Source: Rhizomys pruinosus (taxonomy: Eukaryota; Chordata; Mammalia; Rodentia; Spalacidae). Taken from it: DNA of 64,000 nucleotides. A program made the position numbers and the translations under genes. This document shows, one piece after another, positions 11,123 to 23,993 of the stretch. A model generated the notes under the pieces. The model worked only from the letters and a program-made list of their open reading frames with translations. It did not search any database and had not been told where the DNA came from. The DNA lies in the NCBI GenBank assembly GCA_009823505.1, contig VZQC01011025.1:1244370-1308369 (forward strand), in the 5' to 3' direction. How positions within the stretch are numbered: the first letter of the stretch is position 1; each line of letters starts with the position of its first letter.

Positions 11123-11355
11123 TGTAAACACTTCATTTCAAGGGCTGTAATTTCTGCCCAATTAATGCTCTTAGCTCAGCTTACACTTTTGATACATTCT
11201 CTTAGATTTTACATCTTCTTTCCTGCTCTGCCTATATTTTTCACAGAATAGAGAGTGGTTAAAATTTTGAAGGAATCATGTATGCATATACATGTATATT
11301 GTGGATGTTTACATCTGCCCACATATACATATTCCTTTAAGAAATTATTTGTTTT

Positions 11356-11515
11356 GCCGGGCATGGTGGTGCATGCCTTTAATCCTAGCACTCAGGAGGC
11401 AGAGGCAGGCAGATGTTTGTGAGTTCAAGGCCAGCCTGGTCTACAGAGTGAGTTCCAGGCCAGCTGGAGCTACAGGAAGACCCTGTCTCAAAAAGACAAA
11501 AAAAAAAAAAAAAAG
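11356..11515 (+). mobile_element. B1 SINE with target-site duplication
   Basis: 'gccgggcatggtggtgcatg' through 'gaccctgtctcaaaaagac' plus A-tail. Flanked by 'gaaattattttgttt'-type repeats at about 11341-11355 and 11517-11531. Confidence 0.97.
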
Positions 11516-11837
11516 AGAAATTATTTTGTTTTTCTGTCAAGTATAAAATCTCTGGTTAGTCCTATATGCCAAAGATTTTTCTCATATTTTTTTCTAGATT
11601 AATGTTTAATTCATAAACTCTTTTATGTAGATTCTATGAATGTCATGGGAACTGTAGTCTCATAGTAAAGCATTCCTGGAAAAATATAAGAAATTACTAG
11701 AAAAAGTATGGCATAATGATAAGAAATATGAGATTTTTAAAAGTTTCTTTTTACTAAAGATCAAACTCTGACACTCAGTTACATCAGAACCAATATCAAC
11801 TTCAGAAAATTACAGTAACTCTAGTTTTGGCAATTGG

Positions 11838-12077
11838 ACCTTCTTTTTAAAAATATTTGGTTTACTATTTTAATTTTATATGTGCCAGTGTGCTGCCTAT
11901 GTGTATGTAAGTGCACCCATGCAACACAAAGTCCAGAGTTCAGAAGAAATCATGAAATCCCTTGGAACTGGAGTTATGGATGGTTGTTACTTGCCATGTG
12001 GGTGCTGGGAATTGAACCCAGGTCCTCTGAAAGAGTACTAGGTGTTCTTAAGCACTGAGCCATCACTCCTGTCCCTG
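11838..12077 (-). mobile_element. B2 SINE, old
   Basis: Minus-strand B2 with 'ccatgtgggtgctgggaatt' and head 'ctgagccatcactcctgtccc'. It lacks the internal duplication. Confidence 0.85.
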
Positions 12078-12096
12078 TATTATCTTTTTGAGTCTT

Positions 12097-12329
12097 TTTT
12101 AAAATTTATTTTATTTTATTTTTCTATGTGTATGAATGTACTGTCTGCATGTAGGTTGGTGCACCTGTCTCGTGTAATGCCTCAGAGGTCAGAGAGGGTG
12201 TCTGATTCCCCTGGAACTGGAGTTAAAGACGGTCTTCAGCCGCTATGTGGGTGATTGAACCCAGATCAAACCCAGGTCCTCTGCAAGAGCAGTCAGTGCT
12301 CTTAACTGCTAGGCCATCTCTCTAGCCCT
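12097..12329 (-). mobile_element. B2 SINE with target-site duplication
   Basis: Minus-strand B2 with a single 'ggaactggagttaaag' unit. Flanked by ctttttgagtctt at 12084-12096 and 12330-12342. Confidence 0.95.
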
Positions 12330-12380
12330 CTTTTTGAGTCTTAACAGTGCAAGTACTAGGGTAGTTGTGAAGGGATTTTT

Positions 12381-12631
12381 TTTTTTTTTTTGAGACAAAG
12401 TCTCCCTATAGCCCCAGCTGGCCTGGAACTCACACTGTAGACCAGGCTGGACTTGAACTCACAGAGATCCACCTGCCTCTGCCTCCTGAGTGCTGGGATT
12501 AAAGGTGTGCTCCACCATGCCCAGCTTAAAGACAGTTCTTAGCCACTGCCATGTGGGTGCTGGGAATCGAACCCTGGTCCTCTGCAAGAGCAGTCTGCAC
12601 TCTTAACCACTGAGCCATCTCTCCAGCCCCA
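12381..12631 (-). mobile_element. Chimeric SINE: B2 head joined to B1
   Basis: On the minus strand a B2 head (12527-12631, 'ggggctggagagatggctca' to 'aagaactgtcttt') runs directly into a complete B1 (about 12395-12526) and a single A-tail. The joint unit is flanked by a near-perfect repeat 'tgaagggattttt' (12368-12380) / 'tgaggggattttt' (12632-12644), which implies one insertion event. Confidence 0.8.
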
Positions 12632-12666
12632 TGAGGGGATTTTTTTTTTTAAGTATTCTTTATCTT

Positions 12667-12892
12667 GGGGCTGGAGAGATGGCTCAGCAGTTAAGAGCAC
12701 TGACTGCTCTTCCAGAGGACCCAGGTTCGATTCCTAGCACCCACATGGAGGCTAAGAACTGTCTTTAATTCTAGTTTCAGGGGAACCTGACACCCTTCTG
12801 ACCTCTGCAGCATTGCACAACACGGTGCACCTACTTGCATGCAGACAGTATACTCATACATGTAAAATAATAAATAAAATTAAAAAAGAAAA
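12667..12892 (+). mobile_element. B2 SINE with 16-bp target-site duplication
   Basis: 'ggggctggagagatggctcagcag' to 'taaataaaattaaaaaag'. Flanked by aagtattctttatctt at 12651-12666 and 12893-12908. No internal duplication. Confidence 0.97.
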
Positions 12893-13059
12893 AAGTATTC
12901 TTTATCTTTATTAATTTTACATGTGGGGAGGGTGGAAAAGGAAACCACAGCATGTAAATTTCAGAGGACAACTTGCAGAACTCTCATCTCTCCTTCCTTG
13001 TGGGTTCCAGTGTCATGATTAACAGTAAGCACCTTTACCTGCAGAGCCATCTGGACTCC

Positions 13060-13175
13060 AGTGCGTGTGTGTGTTTGTGCGTGTGTGTGTGTGTGTGTGT
13101 ATGTATGTGTGTGTGTTTGTGTGTGTGTGTGTTTGTGCGTGTGTGTGTGTATGTGTGTGTGTGTGTGTGTGTGTT

Positions 13176-13214
<39 letters not shown>
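13060..13214. repeat. Long interrupted (TG)n microsatellite
   Basis: About 150 bp of TG with scattered TGTT, TGCG and TATG interruptions. Cysteine/valine-rich open frames over it are artefacts. Confidence 0.95.
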
Positions 13215-13219
<5 letters not shown>

Positions 13220-13899
13220 TTCTTGGCTTATTGTTTCAGCTTTTCCACTTACGGTGAGTTTCCATCTGAGCTACATCTTGTACAAAGTAAAAAGTTTAGG
13301 TCAAAGTTCCTTATTTAACCACCCCCATAGAATAGTTCCACAATCATTAGGTGAAAATCCAATTTTGCCTCCACTGAAGATGCAATCCTGCATCTGTATT
13401 ATTTTTCTTATTTTTAACTGAATTTTTACAAATTCCATACGACATATTTTGATCATATTTAGATCCCCTGTCTGAGTTCTCAAATGCTCTTTGATGCGGC
13501 TCCATCCACTGGAACCTGGTTAATCTACCAAGAGCCACACTCTTAAAAGAGACTGACTCTTCCCCTCCCAGTAGCCAGTGGTTCTTAGTTCCTCAGATAG
13601 ACCCGAGGGTTCTTACATACTTCTCCATATCTGTGCTGAGATTTTTGTCTGGTTTGAGCTTCGCGGGAGGTGTGCGTGCTGTTCTCCATCTGCATACAAA
13701 ACCATTTCCTCATTGTTATCCACTGCCTTTGGCTCTTAAAAACCTTTCTGCCACCTTTTCTCCAATGATCTTTAAGCCTTGAGAGGCAGAATTTTGATAC
13801 TACATGTGTCCTATTCAGGGATAAGCATTCTGCAGTCTCTTATTTCTGTTTGGATTATTCTGAACAGAATTATAATATCAACATAATCATCATGTACAT
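13215..13899. other. Intronic stretch, nothing recognised
   Basis: No repeat family or exon identified. Confidence 0.5.
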
Positions 13900-14640
13900 A
13901 TTTGGTTAAGTTGATACCTAAGCATTTCATTTTCTTTAAGATATTGTAATAGATCCTGAGCTTGTAATGTTGGTTTCTCACAGTTTGCTGTTGTTAATAT
14001 AAAGAATAAAATTTGTAGATCTTTTATCTTGAGAGTTCAGCACTAGGGTAATTTTATATCTTCTTTGGGTTTTTAAAGGTATGATCATCAAATAGAGATC
14101 ACTTCATTTCTTGTTTCCTGATTCTCTTTCATTTTTCATGTTCTAGTGCAGTGGCTACAATTTCCAACTGTGTATGGATAACAAAGGTGAGAATGAGCAT
14201 CCACATTTTGTCTCTAATCTTAATGGGAATGTATTCAGTTTTTCACTATTAGATATTATAGTAACTTAAGTATTTGGGGGATGTTAGTAATTTGAGACAA
14301 TTAACTTGTACGCATAAATTAAGGCATTTTACAATGCTTGTATGTTAGATTTTTGTCAAATATTTTTATGTGTCAATGGACATGATTATCTGAGTCTGCT
14401 TCTTTATATGATGTCTTATTGTGACTGGTTTTCAAGTGTTTGACTAAACTTGCATTCATGAAATAAAACTGTCTTAAACTAAGTTGGCTATGATATATGA
14501 ACTACTTTGCACTTACAGGATAGTTTACTAATAGTTTATTAAATGCTTTCTTCATCTAAGTTCACAGCAGGTAATAGTCAATAGTTTTTGTTTTGTGTTT
14601 TTTTCTAGTGATTTTGACTAGCTTTGGCAACAAGTTTGTT
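13900..14640 (-). mobile_element. Decayed old L1 (ORF2 RT region)
   Basis: The plus-strand text follows the familiar antisense of L1 reverse transcriptase: 'gttgatacctaagcatttc', then 'gagaatgagcatccacattt' and 'gggaatgtattcagtttttc'. It is too diverged for a useful reading frame. Boundaries are approximate. Confidence 0.65.
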
Positions 14641-17408
14641 CAGAACACGAGCTGTGATGAGATACTTTATTTTCTGGAAAAGAAACTAAAATTTTGCATA
14701 TTATTTCATAAGCATTTGGTACAATCTCTGCAATCTGATTTTTTAGATGTTTTTGTGGGGCAGCATTCTGAGAATTTAATTTCCCTAGAGACAGAGCTCT
14801 GGTCTGGTGGTCTACCTTATTCTGCTTCAATTTTGATTTGTTTTTCAAAACAAATCCCAAGGATTTGGTTCATTTATTTCATGGTTGAACTTCAGAGCCT
14901 AAAATATTTACTTGTTGAGCTGATGATATGAATGTGGTTCAGAGTTTTCCTTTATTATTTTAGCAGCTTCAGGATATGGAGTGAAAATCCTCCTGAGGGC
15001 ACAACCCTGCTGGTCCCCCAAACTTCTCACCACTTTCCTGATTTTTTGCTGATATCCATATGATGTTTTATGTGTATGCCTTATTTCAAAAAAGGATGAT
15101 TGCATAGCATATTATCCCTCTAAATCTAAGGCATGAGCAGGGATCACGAACACCAAAATTTTGTATTAGTTATTAACCAGTGAATCCCAGTTTGTAGCAC
15201 TACTTGGAAGGCAGCTCTGCTCTAAATCCTCAGCATGCCTGAGTGAAGTAATTACTAGGCAACTTCCTCCATAATACTCTTATCAGTTACCATATATAGA
15301 ACCCCCATAAGCATTATCCAGTCATTAAAGTAATGACTCCAAATTTTCCTTTTTCAATGTTCAGTTACAGTATCTTTCCCTTCTCTTTCTACTCTACAAA
15401 CTTTCAGAGGTTAAAGCACCGTCATTCTTTCCTGATCCCCTTATTATCCTTAGGATAAAGCCAATCCTTACTTTACTTACTTAAGAAAGAGCTGTATGTT
15501 TTGAAATCCAGCAAGTACAGAGAATAAACGAGAACAGATCTGAACTAAAAGCAAGGTAGAGAAAAAATAAAGGCTGATGAGAGCAGCTCACCAAAGGACG
15601 GGGAGTGAAGCCCGATACAGATCAGGGAGTAGATGTAGTTCGTGGGGTCTCAAAAACCTCTTTAAATCTGTGCCAGAGGCAGAAAGAGATGAAGCCCCAT
15701 TGCAGTTAATAAAATCATTCACATAGGAAAAGAAGGGGGGGAAGGGAAATCTAAGAACAATCATCATCTTTGATTTGAATTCTTTCATGTCCTTCCAAAC
15801 CGTGGTAATCTCTGACTGTACTGTGCTTCCATCATTAATTCAAAGTGTTCTATGTAGACCAGGCTGTTACTATTAAGCCATGAGACAGTTAAGGGCACTG
15901 TTTTCTGTTTCTTTCATTTATCATGTTGACTAACATTCAAATATTTTCAAAGGATTACTAATTTAAATAATGAAACATCAAATGAAATCAATAATCACCA
16001 GGTGAATGGAAATTTGTCACAACTCTGATGCATTAAGTGTTTGATTTCTGCAAGGTCTAAGCTCTGACCATTCATGTTTTGAAATATGTGGAAGCTTCAT
16101 AAGTCTATAACATATTCCTTTTGTTTCTCCCATGGAAGTTAATGTCTATGAATATGTGAAAATGATTGATAGATAGCTTCAGTAAAAGCAGACAATGAAT
16201 TCCTGTCAGTAATGAAAGTAGAAGATTAAAAGTTGGGTATTCTGGTAATAGAATTCTGGGCAGCTAGGAGAGGGATGAGACATAGCAGCCATTGCCTCCT
16301 GCTGTTAGAATCCATGGCTCTTTCCCTCATTACCATTCAGAACCCTTTCCTAAAGCCACTATGAGACACTAATTGGCTTTCTGGATTCTGGGTTCCCCAT
16401 ACAACATGTCAGATGAATTTGTACCTCATGCAGATAAAGCTCACAGCATGAACAAGACTATCTTAAAATTGCTACACGTTTCCACTTTAGCATTGTCCTA
16501 ACTGGTATCCTGGTCATTCACCTAGGAAAACTTAAAAGCATGGCTTTTGTTGCTGTTTTCTTAATCCCAGGTCAACATCTCCTGCACAGCCAGCATGTCT
16601 TACTCAAACCCTTCAAGTTCTCTAATGAACAGATGATGCTGTTGTCTCAACTTTTGATTTGCCCACCAGCAGCTTTAAACCAATCCATATTACAACACTA
16701 TTGAATTTTAAAGCAAATATCAACAGGGAAAAGAAATGTGGTTTCTAGCAATGAGTACATGTACCTGGATTTACCATTCTTGTTACAAAGTTGACGCTGA
16801 TGAGTTTTGTAGACAGACATTTCCCAAGATCGCATGGATGGTAGAAAGTACTTATTTAAATGTGACTGGTTCTTAACTTTTCCTAGTGGGTCTTTATCTT
16901 AGAATCTACATAAACTCAATAGTTAAAGTGTGGAGTTTACCACATAGCATACAAAGCCTTCCTCCATGTGTCTCTTCTTTGGTATGTGACCTTGCTGAGC
17001 ACTGTTGGTGATTAAATGAACTATTTAAAAAGTTTGAGTAATGTGCTTAGTCTATAAAAATGGCAATGAGTATCAGGTACTAAATCTCATAAAAATGCAT
17101 GCATAAAATGCACAAAACCTGTGCTTTTATTAATCAGCTGTTAACATGTTTTAACTGAATGCATTATCTATCTGAAGCTAAATAAAATTGGTTATGGAAA
17201 CCAGGCTAGCACATGCTGTCTTCATTGCTGAAATACTAGATGTGGTGTATAGATAAAACAGCAAAATTGTTGCTAACTAGTGGCAATCCATGAGAACAGG
17301 CAGGGATTGAAAGAAGCAATGAGAAATAAGACTGTTCTATGAGCTTAATATCCACTTGTGGAGGTCTACAGCCCTTGCGCCTTAGTCCAGACTCAATCAA
17401 AAAGTCTT
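14641..17408. other. Long intronic stretch, nothing recognised
   Basis: The open frame at 14593-14931 partly overlaps the decayed L1 and has no domain. No other repeat family was identified. Confidence 0.5.
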
Positions 17409-17516
17409 CCTAGTTAAGTATGGTTGTCAGTTGCCATGTGGGTACTGGGAATCAAACCTGGGTCCTCTGCAAGAGCAGCCAGTGCTCTTAACTAATGAGC
17501 CATCTCTCTAGCTCCC
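17409..17516 (-). mobile_element. B2 SINE head fragment
   Basis: Minus strand: 'gccatgtgggtactgggaat' to 'gagccatctctctagctccc'. Only the tRNA-derived half is present. Confidence 0.85.
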
Positions 17517-17572
17517 ATTTAAAAAATTTTATCCTTTCCTGTCTAGATACTTTTTTTTGTAGACCCAGAGGA

Positions 17573-19440
17573 GAAGTTTTAAGAACTGACTAAACCCTGA
17601 AGAAGGAGATTGAAAATGACATCAAAAGATGGAAAGACCTCCCATGCTTATGGATTGGAAAAATTAATATAGTAAAAATGTCCATTCTACCCAAATTAAT
17701 ATACAGATTCAATGCAATCCCAATCAAAATCCCCATCCCATGAGCCTTTTCACAGACTTAGAAAAAAAAAATCCTTAAATTCATATGGAAAAACAAAAGA
17801 CCATGAATAGCTAAAGCAACCCTGAGTGAAAAGTGCAACCCTGGGGGGATTACATTACCAGACTTCAAGCTATATTACAGGGCTATAGTCATAAAGACAG
17901 CCTGCTACTGGAAAAAAAAAAAAAAAAAAACAGAACCATTGACCAATGGAACAAAATTGAAGATCCAAACATGAGCTCATATAACTTCAGCCACCTCATA
18001 CTTGACAAAGGAGCCAAAAAAGCTCAATGGAGGAAAGATAGCATCTTCAGCAAATGGTGTTGGCAAAACTGGATCACCACTTGTAGAACAACAAATTAAA
18101 CCCCTACCTATCACCCTGTACAAAAATCAACTCCAAGTGGATCAAAGATCTCAATGTGAAGCCTGAAACCCTGAAAGTCATAAAAGAAAAAGTTGGCAAC
18201 AACCTACAAGACATAGGTGTAGTAGGAGTCTTTCTAAACCAGACAGCAGCCGCATGGGAAGTAAGGTCAACAGTTGACAAGTGGGACCTCATAAAACTCA
18301 AAAGCTTCTGTACAGAGAAAGAAATAATCAAGGAGGTGAAGAGAAAACCCACAGAGTGGGAAGAAATCTTTACCAGTGACACATCTGACAGAGCATTAAC
18401 ATCAAGAATATATAAACTACTCAAAAAACAAAGAAGTAAGAAGACAAATGACCTACTCAAAAGTTGGAGTAAAGAGCTGAACAAAGTCTTCACCAGTGAG
18501 GAATTAAAGATGGCTGAGAAACATCTTAAAAAAGTGTTTATCATCATTAATAATTAAGGAAATGCAAATTAAAACCACTCTCAGATATAATCTCACTCCA
18601 GTCAAGCTAGCTAAGATCAAGAAAACAAAAGACAACAGATGCTGGAGGGGCTGTGGGGAAAGGGGAACACTCTTCCACTGCTGGTGGGAATGTAAACTTA
18701 TACAACCACTATGGAAAACAGTGTGGAGAACTCTTAAAAGACTCGGAATGAGCTTACCACCTGACCCGATCATACCACTCCAGGGTATATACCCCAAAGA
18801 CTCATCCTACTGCAAAGATATATGCACATCCATGTTTATTGCAGCTCTCTTCACAATAGCAAAGAGCTGGAACCAACCCATATGCCCCTCAACAGATGAG
18901 TGGGTGACAAAAATGTGTTACATCTACACAATGGAGTACTACTCAGTGGTAAAGAAGGATGGCATTATGAACTGCAGGTAAACGGATGGAGCTCAAAGCC
19001 ATTATGCTGAGTGAGGTGACAGTCCCAGAAAGACAAATGGAGAATGATTTCCCTCATTTGTGGATGCTAACACCAAATCCCCCAGATGAAAGGCAAGCTG
19101 AACGGTTATATTTTTGGTTTATCTGGAAGCAACTATGTTGTTATAATGTGAATTCCTCAATGAGCTCTAGAATCCACCCACCAATTATTTTCAGACTCTG
19201 TGATTACTGTATATGGGTGGAGACTAGGTATCCATATTTTAGAAAAATATGAAATTAATGGAGGAAAATGTGAATTCCCAAGCATAAAAAAAGACTGAGA
19301 GAAAAATGCAGGACAGTTATGACAGAATACATGATCTGGGATGGGGTGGGGTGGGGGCAAGGGATAGGGGAATATGCCTGAACAGAAATGAAAAATGATG
19401 TATGAAATACATAAAACATCAATAAAAAAGAAAATTAAAG
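17573..19440 (+). mobile_element. 5'-truncated L1 (ORF2 3' third plus 3' UTR)
   Basis: Begins in the ORF2 stretch 'gacatcaaaagatggaaaga' and runs through the ORF2 C-terminus into a 3' UTR with the G-rich tract 'gggatggggtggggtggggg' (about 19337-19358). It ends 'acatcaataaaaaagaaaat'. The same order is seen in the copy at 23994-25920. The reading frame is split over several frames, so it cannot code. Confidence 0.95.
18156..18981 (+). pseudogene. L1 ORF2 C-terminal remnant
   Basis: Two open pieces cover the ORF2 C-terminal part. The first holds '[17 protein letters not shown]' and 'LLKKQRSKKTNDLL'. The second holds the Cys-rich motif '[19 protein letters not shown]', spaced like the L1 C-terminal CCHC-like element. 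A frame change between them near 18557, and truncation of everything upstream including the RT core, make it non-functional. Confidence 0.9.
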
Positions 19441-19943
19441 AATTGAAGACAGGCCAAACCAAAAAAAGAAAAGAAATCCGTATTATTTCATAAATCTATA
19501 TTTTGCAACTATTGAACTTGGAAAAAAAAACTCTATAGGAACTCCAGCCAAGAGTTTATGATGTGTTTTCAGTGCTACAGGTCAGCGTATAGACAACTCC
19601 TAAAAATCACTTTGAAAAATGTCAGTTTCTTATTAAAACTAATTTGTTCTTAAATACTTTCTATAATACCAAGGAAAGCAGCTGGTACAGAGTACACCCC
19701 CATAAACTGGTAACTGGTTCCCCAAATTACTTACTCTTAGGCATGAAGTCGCACTGATTGTGAGGAAAAGGCAGACACACTCAGAGCCGTACATATTCTG
19801 AGGACAGGCACAGCGAGAAGGAAAGCATATCATTCTTTTCCATTGTTACTATACATACAAGTGTGACACAGTGTGAGATCGGTCATAATTGAGAAAAAAG
19901 ATAAAAATATATCTAGAGAGGAAAAGTTAACAAGTTTTAAATG
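19441..19943. other. Intronic stretch, nothing recognised
   Basis: No repeat or exon identified. A short Cys-containing minus-strand frame at 19639-19833 was considered and rejected. Confidence 0.5.
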
Positions 19944-20160
19944 GGGGTTGGAGAGATGGCTCAGCAGTAAATAACATTGGCTGCTCTTGCAGAGGACCCA
20001 GGTTTGGTTCCCAGCACCCACATGGCAGCTGACAACCATCCTTAACTCCATTTCCAGAAGAATCTGATGTTACCTTTTGACTTCTGCAGGTATTTCACAA
20101 CATGGGTTTAATTGCAGACATGTAGATGATATTTCACATACAAAAAAAAAATAACACAAT
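19944..20160 (+). mobile_element. B2 SINE, diverged
   Basis: 'ggggttggagagatggctca' to A-tail 'acatacaaaaaaaaaataac'. Confidence 0.9.
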
Positions 20161-22503
20161 TAAAAATATTTTAAATATAAAATATTGAATCATAGTATCA
20201 ATTGTCCACCTACCACTAAGGTGGATTTTCACTCCTTGTATAATAAAAGATTCTAGAAAGTACCAGAAATTAGTGATTATGTCAATGCATTACATCTTTT
20301 CTTGTATCTGTCTGGGACTCCTGTTCAGTGACAGTGCATTTCTGTGTCTGAAAGCAAAGTTATTGTAACCTATTTGCAGTTCCTGTCCTGTATCTGCCTT
20401 CTGGCTGTAACAGGATCTCCACTTGGAGGAGGGGCATTCCTCCAGCCTCATTAATATACAAAGAATGAACAGAATCAAGCAACTGTCATCACTCCCGCAG
20501 GCCAGATCACTGGTCAGAGACAGGCAGCTCTACTCCAGTGGGTGAGGTTAATGTCTGAGTTTGAATTTGAACCTTCAATAAAAAGAAAGGTCTGGTGTCC
20601 TAAGAGGGCTAGACCTGGGAAGCTGGTCACCATTACAACCATTCAGCACCCGAAGTAGCTCCATGGGGCAATATCAGGGAGGAAAACAAGGATGGACAGA
20701 TAGCAAGAATCGAGCTCATAATTTGAACCTCTGAACCCAGTGAAGGATAGCATACCCAGGACTTTTCAGTCTCAAGAATCGGACTTATTTTAGGCTTTAA
20801 ACATTATGATTCGACTCACCATTAAAAGAATTCAAACTAAACAATCTAGAACATGCAGAGACATGGCAAACTGGTTGAAGGAAATAAATGTAGATAACAC
20901 AAGTGAGTTCAATGAAAGAGTTTTCTTCAGGAAAAGCAGAAGTTAAAAATAAGAAACACACAGAAAATAAGCTGGCTGAGCACCATATTAATCTACTGGG
21001 AAGTAATTGCTTCTAAAAGGTCTGGGTGGTATAAAGGAATAAATGCTATGTGAGAAACCAATAGACAGTATTGTTAATCAGTCTACACACATAAAGGAGA
21101 AAAACTGATTAGTGCTTACTGTAAGATATTCTTATTAATGATTTACAAATTAAATAACCAAAATGATGATATTTCCATTTTACTATGTGGAGATTTTTAA
21201 ATTAAATCCCAAAGTGTAATTTATAGCAAATACTTTTTTTTTTCAAAAAAATACGTACTCACAAGTATGATATTCTTTGTTTTACCACATTTCCAATTAG
21301 GGCAAACAATTCATAAAAGAAAAACATCACAAGTGATACTGTATATTTTTGTAAGACAAAATATATGCTAGAATGGACTAGCAAACATCTTACCAAATAT
21401 AGATGTAGAGAAAATGTAGGATTAAATATCTTTATTTTATTAAATCTGTTATGAAATTTAAAACTATTTTCCAGCTGTAACAAAATAGATTAAAGGAGAG
21501 AAAGGAGAGTAATACTTCCCTAAATACATCATACCTTTGAAAATTACATATTTTTAGACATAATTTCAAAGATATTTCCCAACATTTGCAAAATAGAACC
21601 AAAGGAGTGTAAAGGATGAGTGTTATACCAGGACTTAATCAACCGGATGCTCACACAGAAGAGGAAATCGTGGAATATTTTTAGCACATTACAACAGGAG
21701 AACACGTCAGCCTGAAAATTATGGTACAGGTACATTATAAAGCACTGCACACATACCACACATATAACAGTACTTTCTTTCAAATTAAAGGGTTGAGTCC
21801 AATTCCAGCCTTTTCACCAGCCATTTGGTTTGCTCTTTCTCTCTATACCACCCAAAAAAGCTGTTCCTTCACCAGACTGGCCTGTCTTCTAAACACTAAC
21901 ATTAAGTGCTCCACTACAGAGCACAGGTTGCTGTTAGACTTCTCAAGACGTGATTTTAGAAATCTTAGCAGAACAGCAACAAAGGAACACCTGCACACAG
22001 TGCACAGTGACCACGGTGAAGAGAAAAACACAGCAATGGGTGGATGATTTCTAAGCACAATTTTTTCTGAGGTTCAAAGAAATGAAAGTGATCTGCCCTG
22101 AGAAGCATTCAGTCTACTCCTACTCTAATGGCATCATATTGGAACAGAAAAAAAAAAGTCAGACAAAAGAATACCAGTTCATCCAAAGGCCAGATGAGTT
22201 CATGATGCTGCAGCCTCCAGAAGCGTTCAAGTCTCTAGGATACTAGATTCGCCAATAAGACAGGATTTCACAGACTTATGCACTTCATATTGCACTCAAC
22301 TTGAGAGGAACTGGATCATCCTCACAGAAAGTAACGCAGTATTTTTCTTTCCCTCCTTGAAATGATCTATAGAATATATATTGTTTAAAAAAGATACTGG
22401 AAGTTAAAACTATATTACTATCAGAAACAAAATATGAATCCAGAAATTTCCTATGACTTACAGCTGTCAGAAAGAAAAAGCAACTGAAATGCAGCCAAGG
22501 CTA
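20161..22503. other. Long intronic stretch, nothing recognised
   Basis: AT-rich. Open frames of about 70-108 codons lack domains, splice sites and similarity I know of. Confidence 0.5.
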
Positions 22504-22504
22504 T

Positions 22505-22546
<42 letters not shown>

Positions 22547-22563
22547 TGTGTGTGTGTGTGTGT
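22504..22563. repeat. (CA)n-(GT)n self-complementary microsatellite
   Basis: About 19 AC units are joined at ACGT to about 10 GT units. The central ~40 bp form a perfect inverted repeat. Confidence 0.95.
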
Positions 22564-22710
22564 TGTGTATATATGAATTATTTTAAAGCATAAAAATAAA
22601 AACTTTGAGATCAGAAATCATTCATATGCTCAGACCCCTGGATCATTATGATTAATATCAAAGAGACTAATGTACTGAATTTTCATATATTGTACAGGGA
22701 ATATAGTGGA

Positions 22711-23078
22711 TGTGGTGGTTTGAATGAGAATATCCCCAATAGGCTGCAAGCATTCAGACATTTTGTCCCCGGTTGGTGGTGCTATTCTGTGAGGTCTTAG
22801 AATGTGTGGTCATACTAGAGAAAGCTGGTCACAAGGGGCAGGGTTAGAGAGTTCTTAAAGACTTGCCCATCTCTAGTTGCTCCCTCTGCTTCCTGTGCCT
22901 GCTTGAAGACGTACGCCTTGGCTTTCTGCTCTGCCACCTCCTGGCACCATGCTTCCCCAACATGATGGACTCTAACTCCCCTGGAGACATTAACTGTAAG
23001 CTCAAATAAACTCTTCCTTTTATAAGTTCTCTTCTTGGTGATGCTTCTATCACAGCAACAGAAAAGTAACTAATAGAT
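22711..23078 (+). mobile_element. MaLR-like solo LTR
   Basis: 'tgtggtggtttgaatgagaa' to 'aaaagtaactaata' has the length and TG-initial form of an ERVL-MaLR (ORR1/MT-type) LTR. A polyadenylation signal is present in 'gctcaaataaactcttcc'. The reverse-complement relative lies at 31283-31635. No internal retroviral coding sequence adjoins it. Confidence 0.7.
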
Positions 23079-23993
23079 ATTGAAGAAGGTGGCCTCACTC
23101 AGGTGGTCATGCTCCCCAGGTACACACCTTATCTCAGTTCTCAGAATTAACTGATTAATTTGCAATTAGTGGTGTGGTTAGGTTAAAATCATCCAGAAAA
23201 GTTAAAGCTGTAGCTGAGAACAAAGAAAAAAAAAAAATACTAAACAGTCAATTGGATTTCCATGAATCCAATTGCTCTTTCTCTCTATACCACTGCAGTG
23301 CGGCAGAGGACTAGGGAGGTTTCTAGAACTCTCCAGAGTAACAACCCTGTGGTTACAGCAAACAAGTGCCACTTCCAATGATCAACATCCACAGACACGA
23401 ATCGGGCAAGTCTCCTTCAGATGACAGATTTTGGAGGAGTTTAAACATTAGTTTCCAAGCCTTAAATTACATCGTCTTACAGAAATAGAGTTTCCAAGCC
23501 TGTCATTTAGTTGTTAGTCTCAACAAGCACTGCCTGAAAGAAAAAAACAAAACAAAACAAAAAACAGGCACACCGATTCTAAAGGCCATTGTTGCAACAT
23601 GGTGTTGGGTAAATTTTCAAAACAACACAAAGAAAAATGATAATATGTCATTGAAAGCTATCGGTTATTTTAAGTCTAGAAACTGCTTAAATGAGCTTCA
23701 TTCTTTTCAGCATAATTTCTAAAATAGAATGGAATGGTCAGAAAAGAGAACATTTTAAATAATATGCATGCTCTTTCTCTATAATGAGGTAACCAAAGAG
23801 GTTTAGCAACACCTATTAACAGTCTAAGTCAAGATTAAAAGCAAGTTCTTTAATGGTTAAGCTTGGATGTATTTATTACAGTTTTTCATTTTAACCACAG
23901 TAGGTAACTCTCAACTTGAAACCCCAATTAATTAAATATTTCTAACAACAAACTTTAGATATTTAGAGCACTGTCTACAGAACAGAGCATACA
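23079..23993. other. Intronic stretch, nothing recognised
   Basis: Contains a short (AAAAC)n run near 23546. No gene or repeat family named. Confidence 0.5.

Noticed and set aside
13060..13421. Cys/Val-rich frames over TG repeats
   Set aside because: Translation of a microsatellite; the same holds for 234-565, 6543-6819, 7423-7614, 8496-8711 and 31634-31831.
14593..14931. 112-codon frame near 14.6 kb
   Set aside because: Overlaps decayed antisense L1 sequence; no independent support.
19639..19833. Minus-strand frame with Cys spacing like an EGF repeat
   Set aside because: Short, no splice sites of the right phase, no wider domain pattern; most likely chance.
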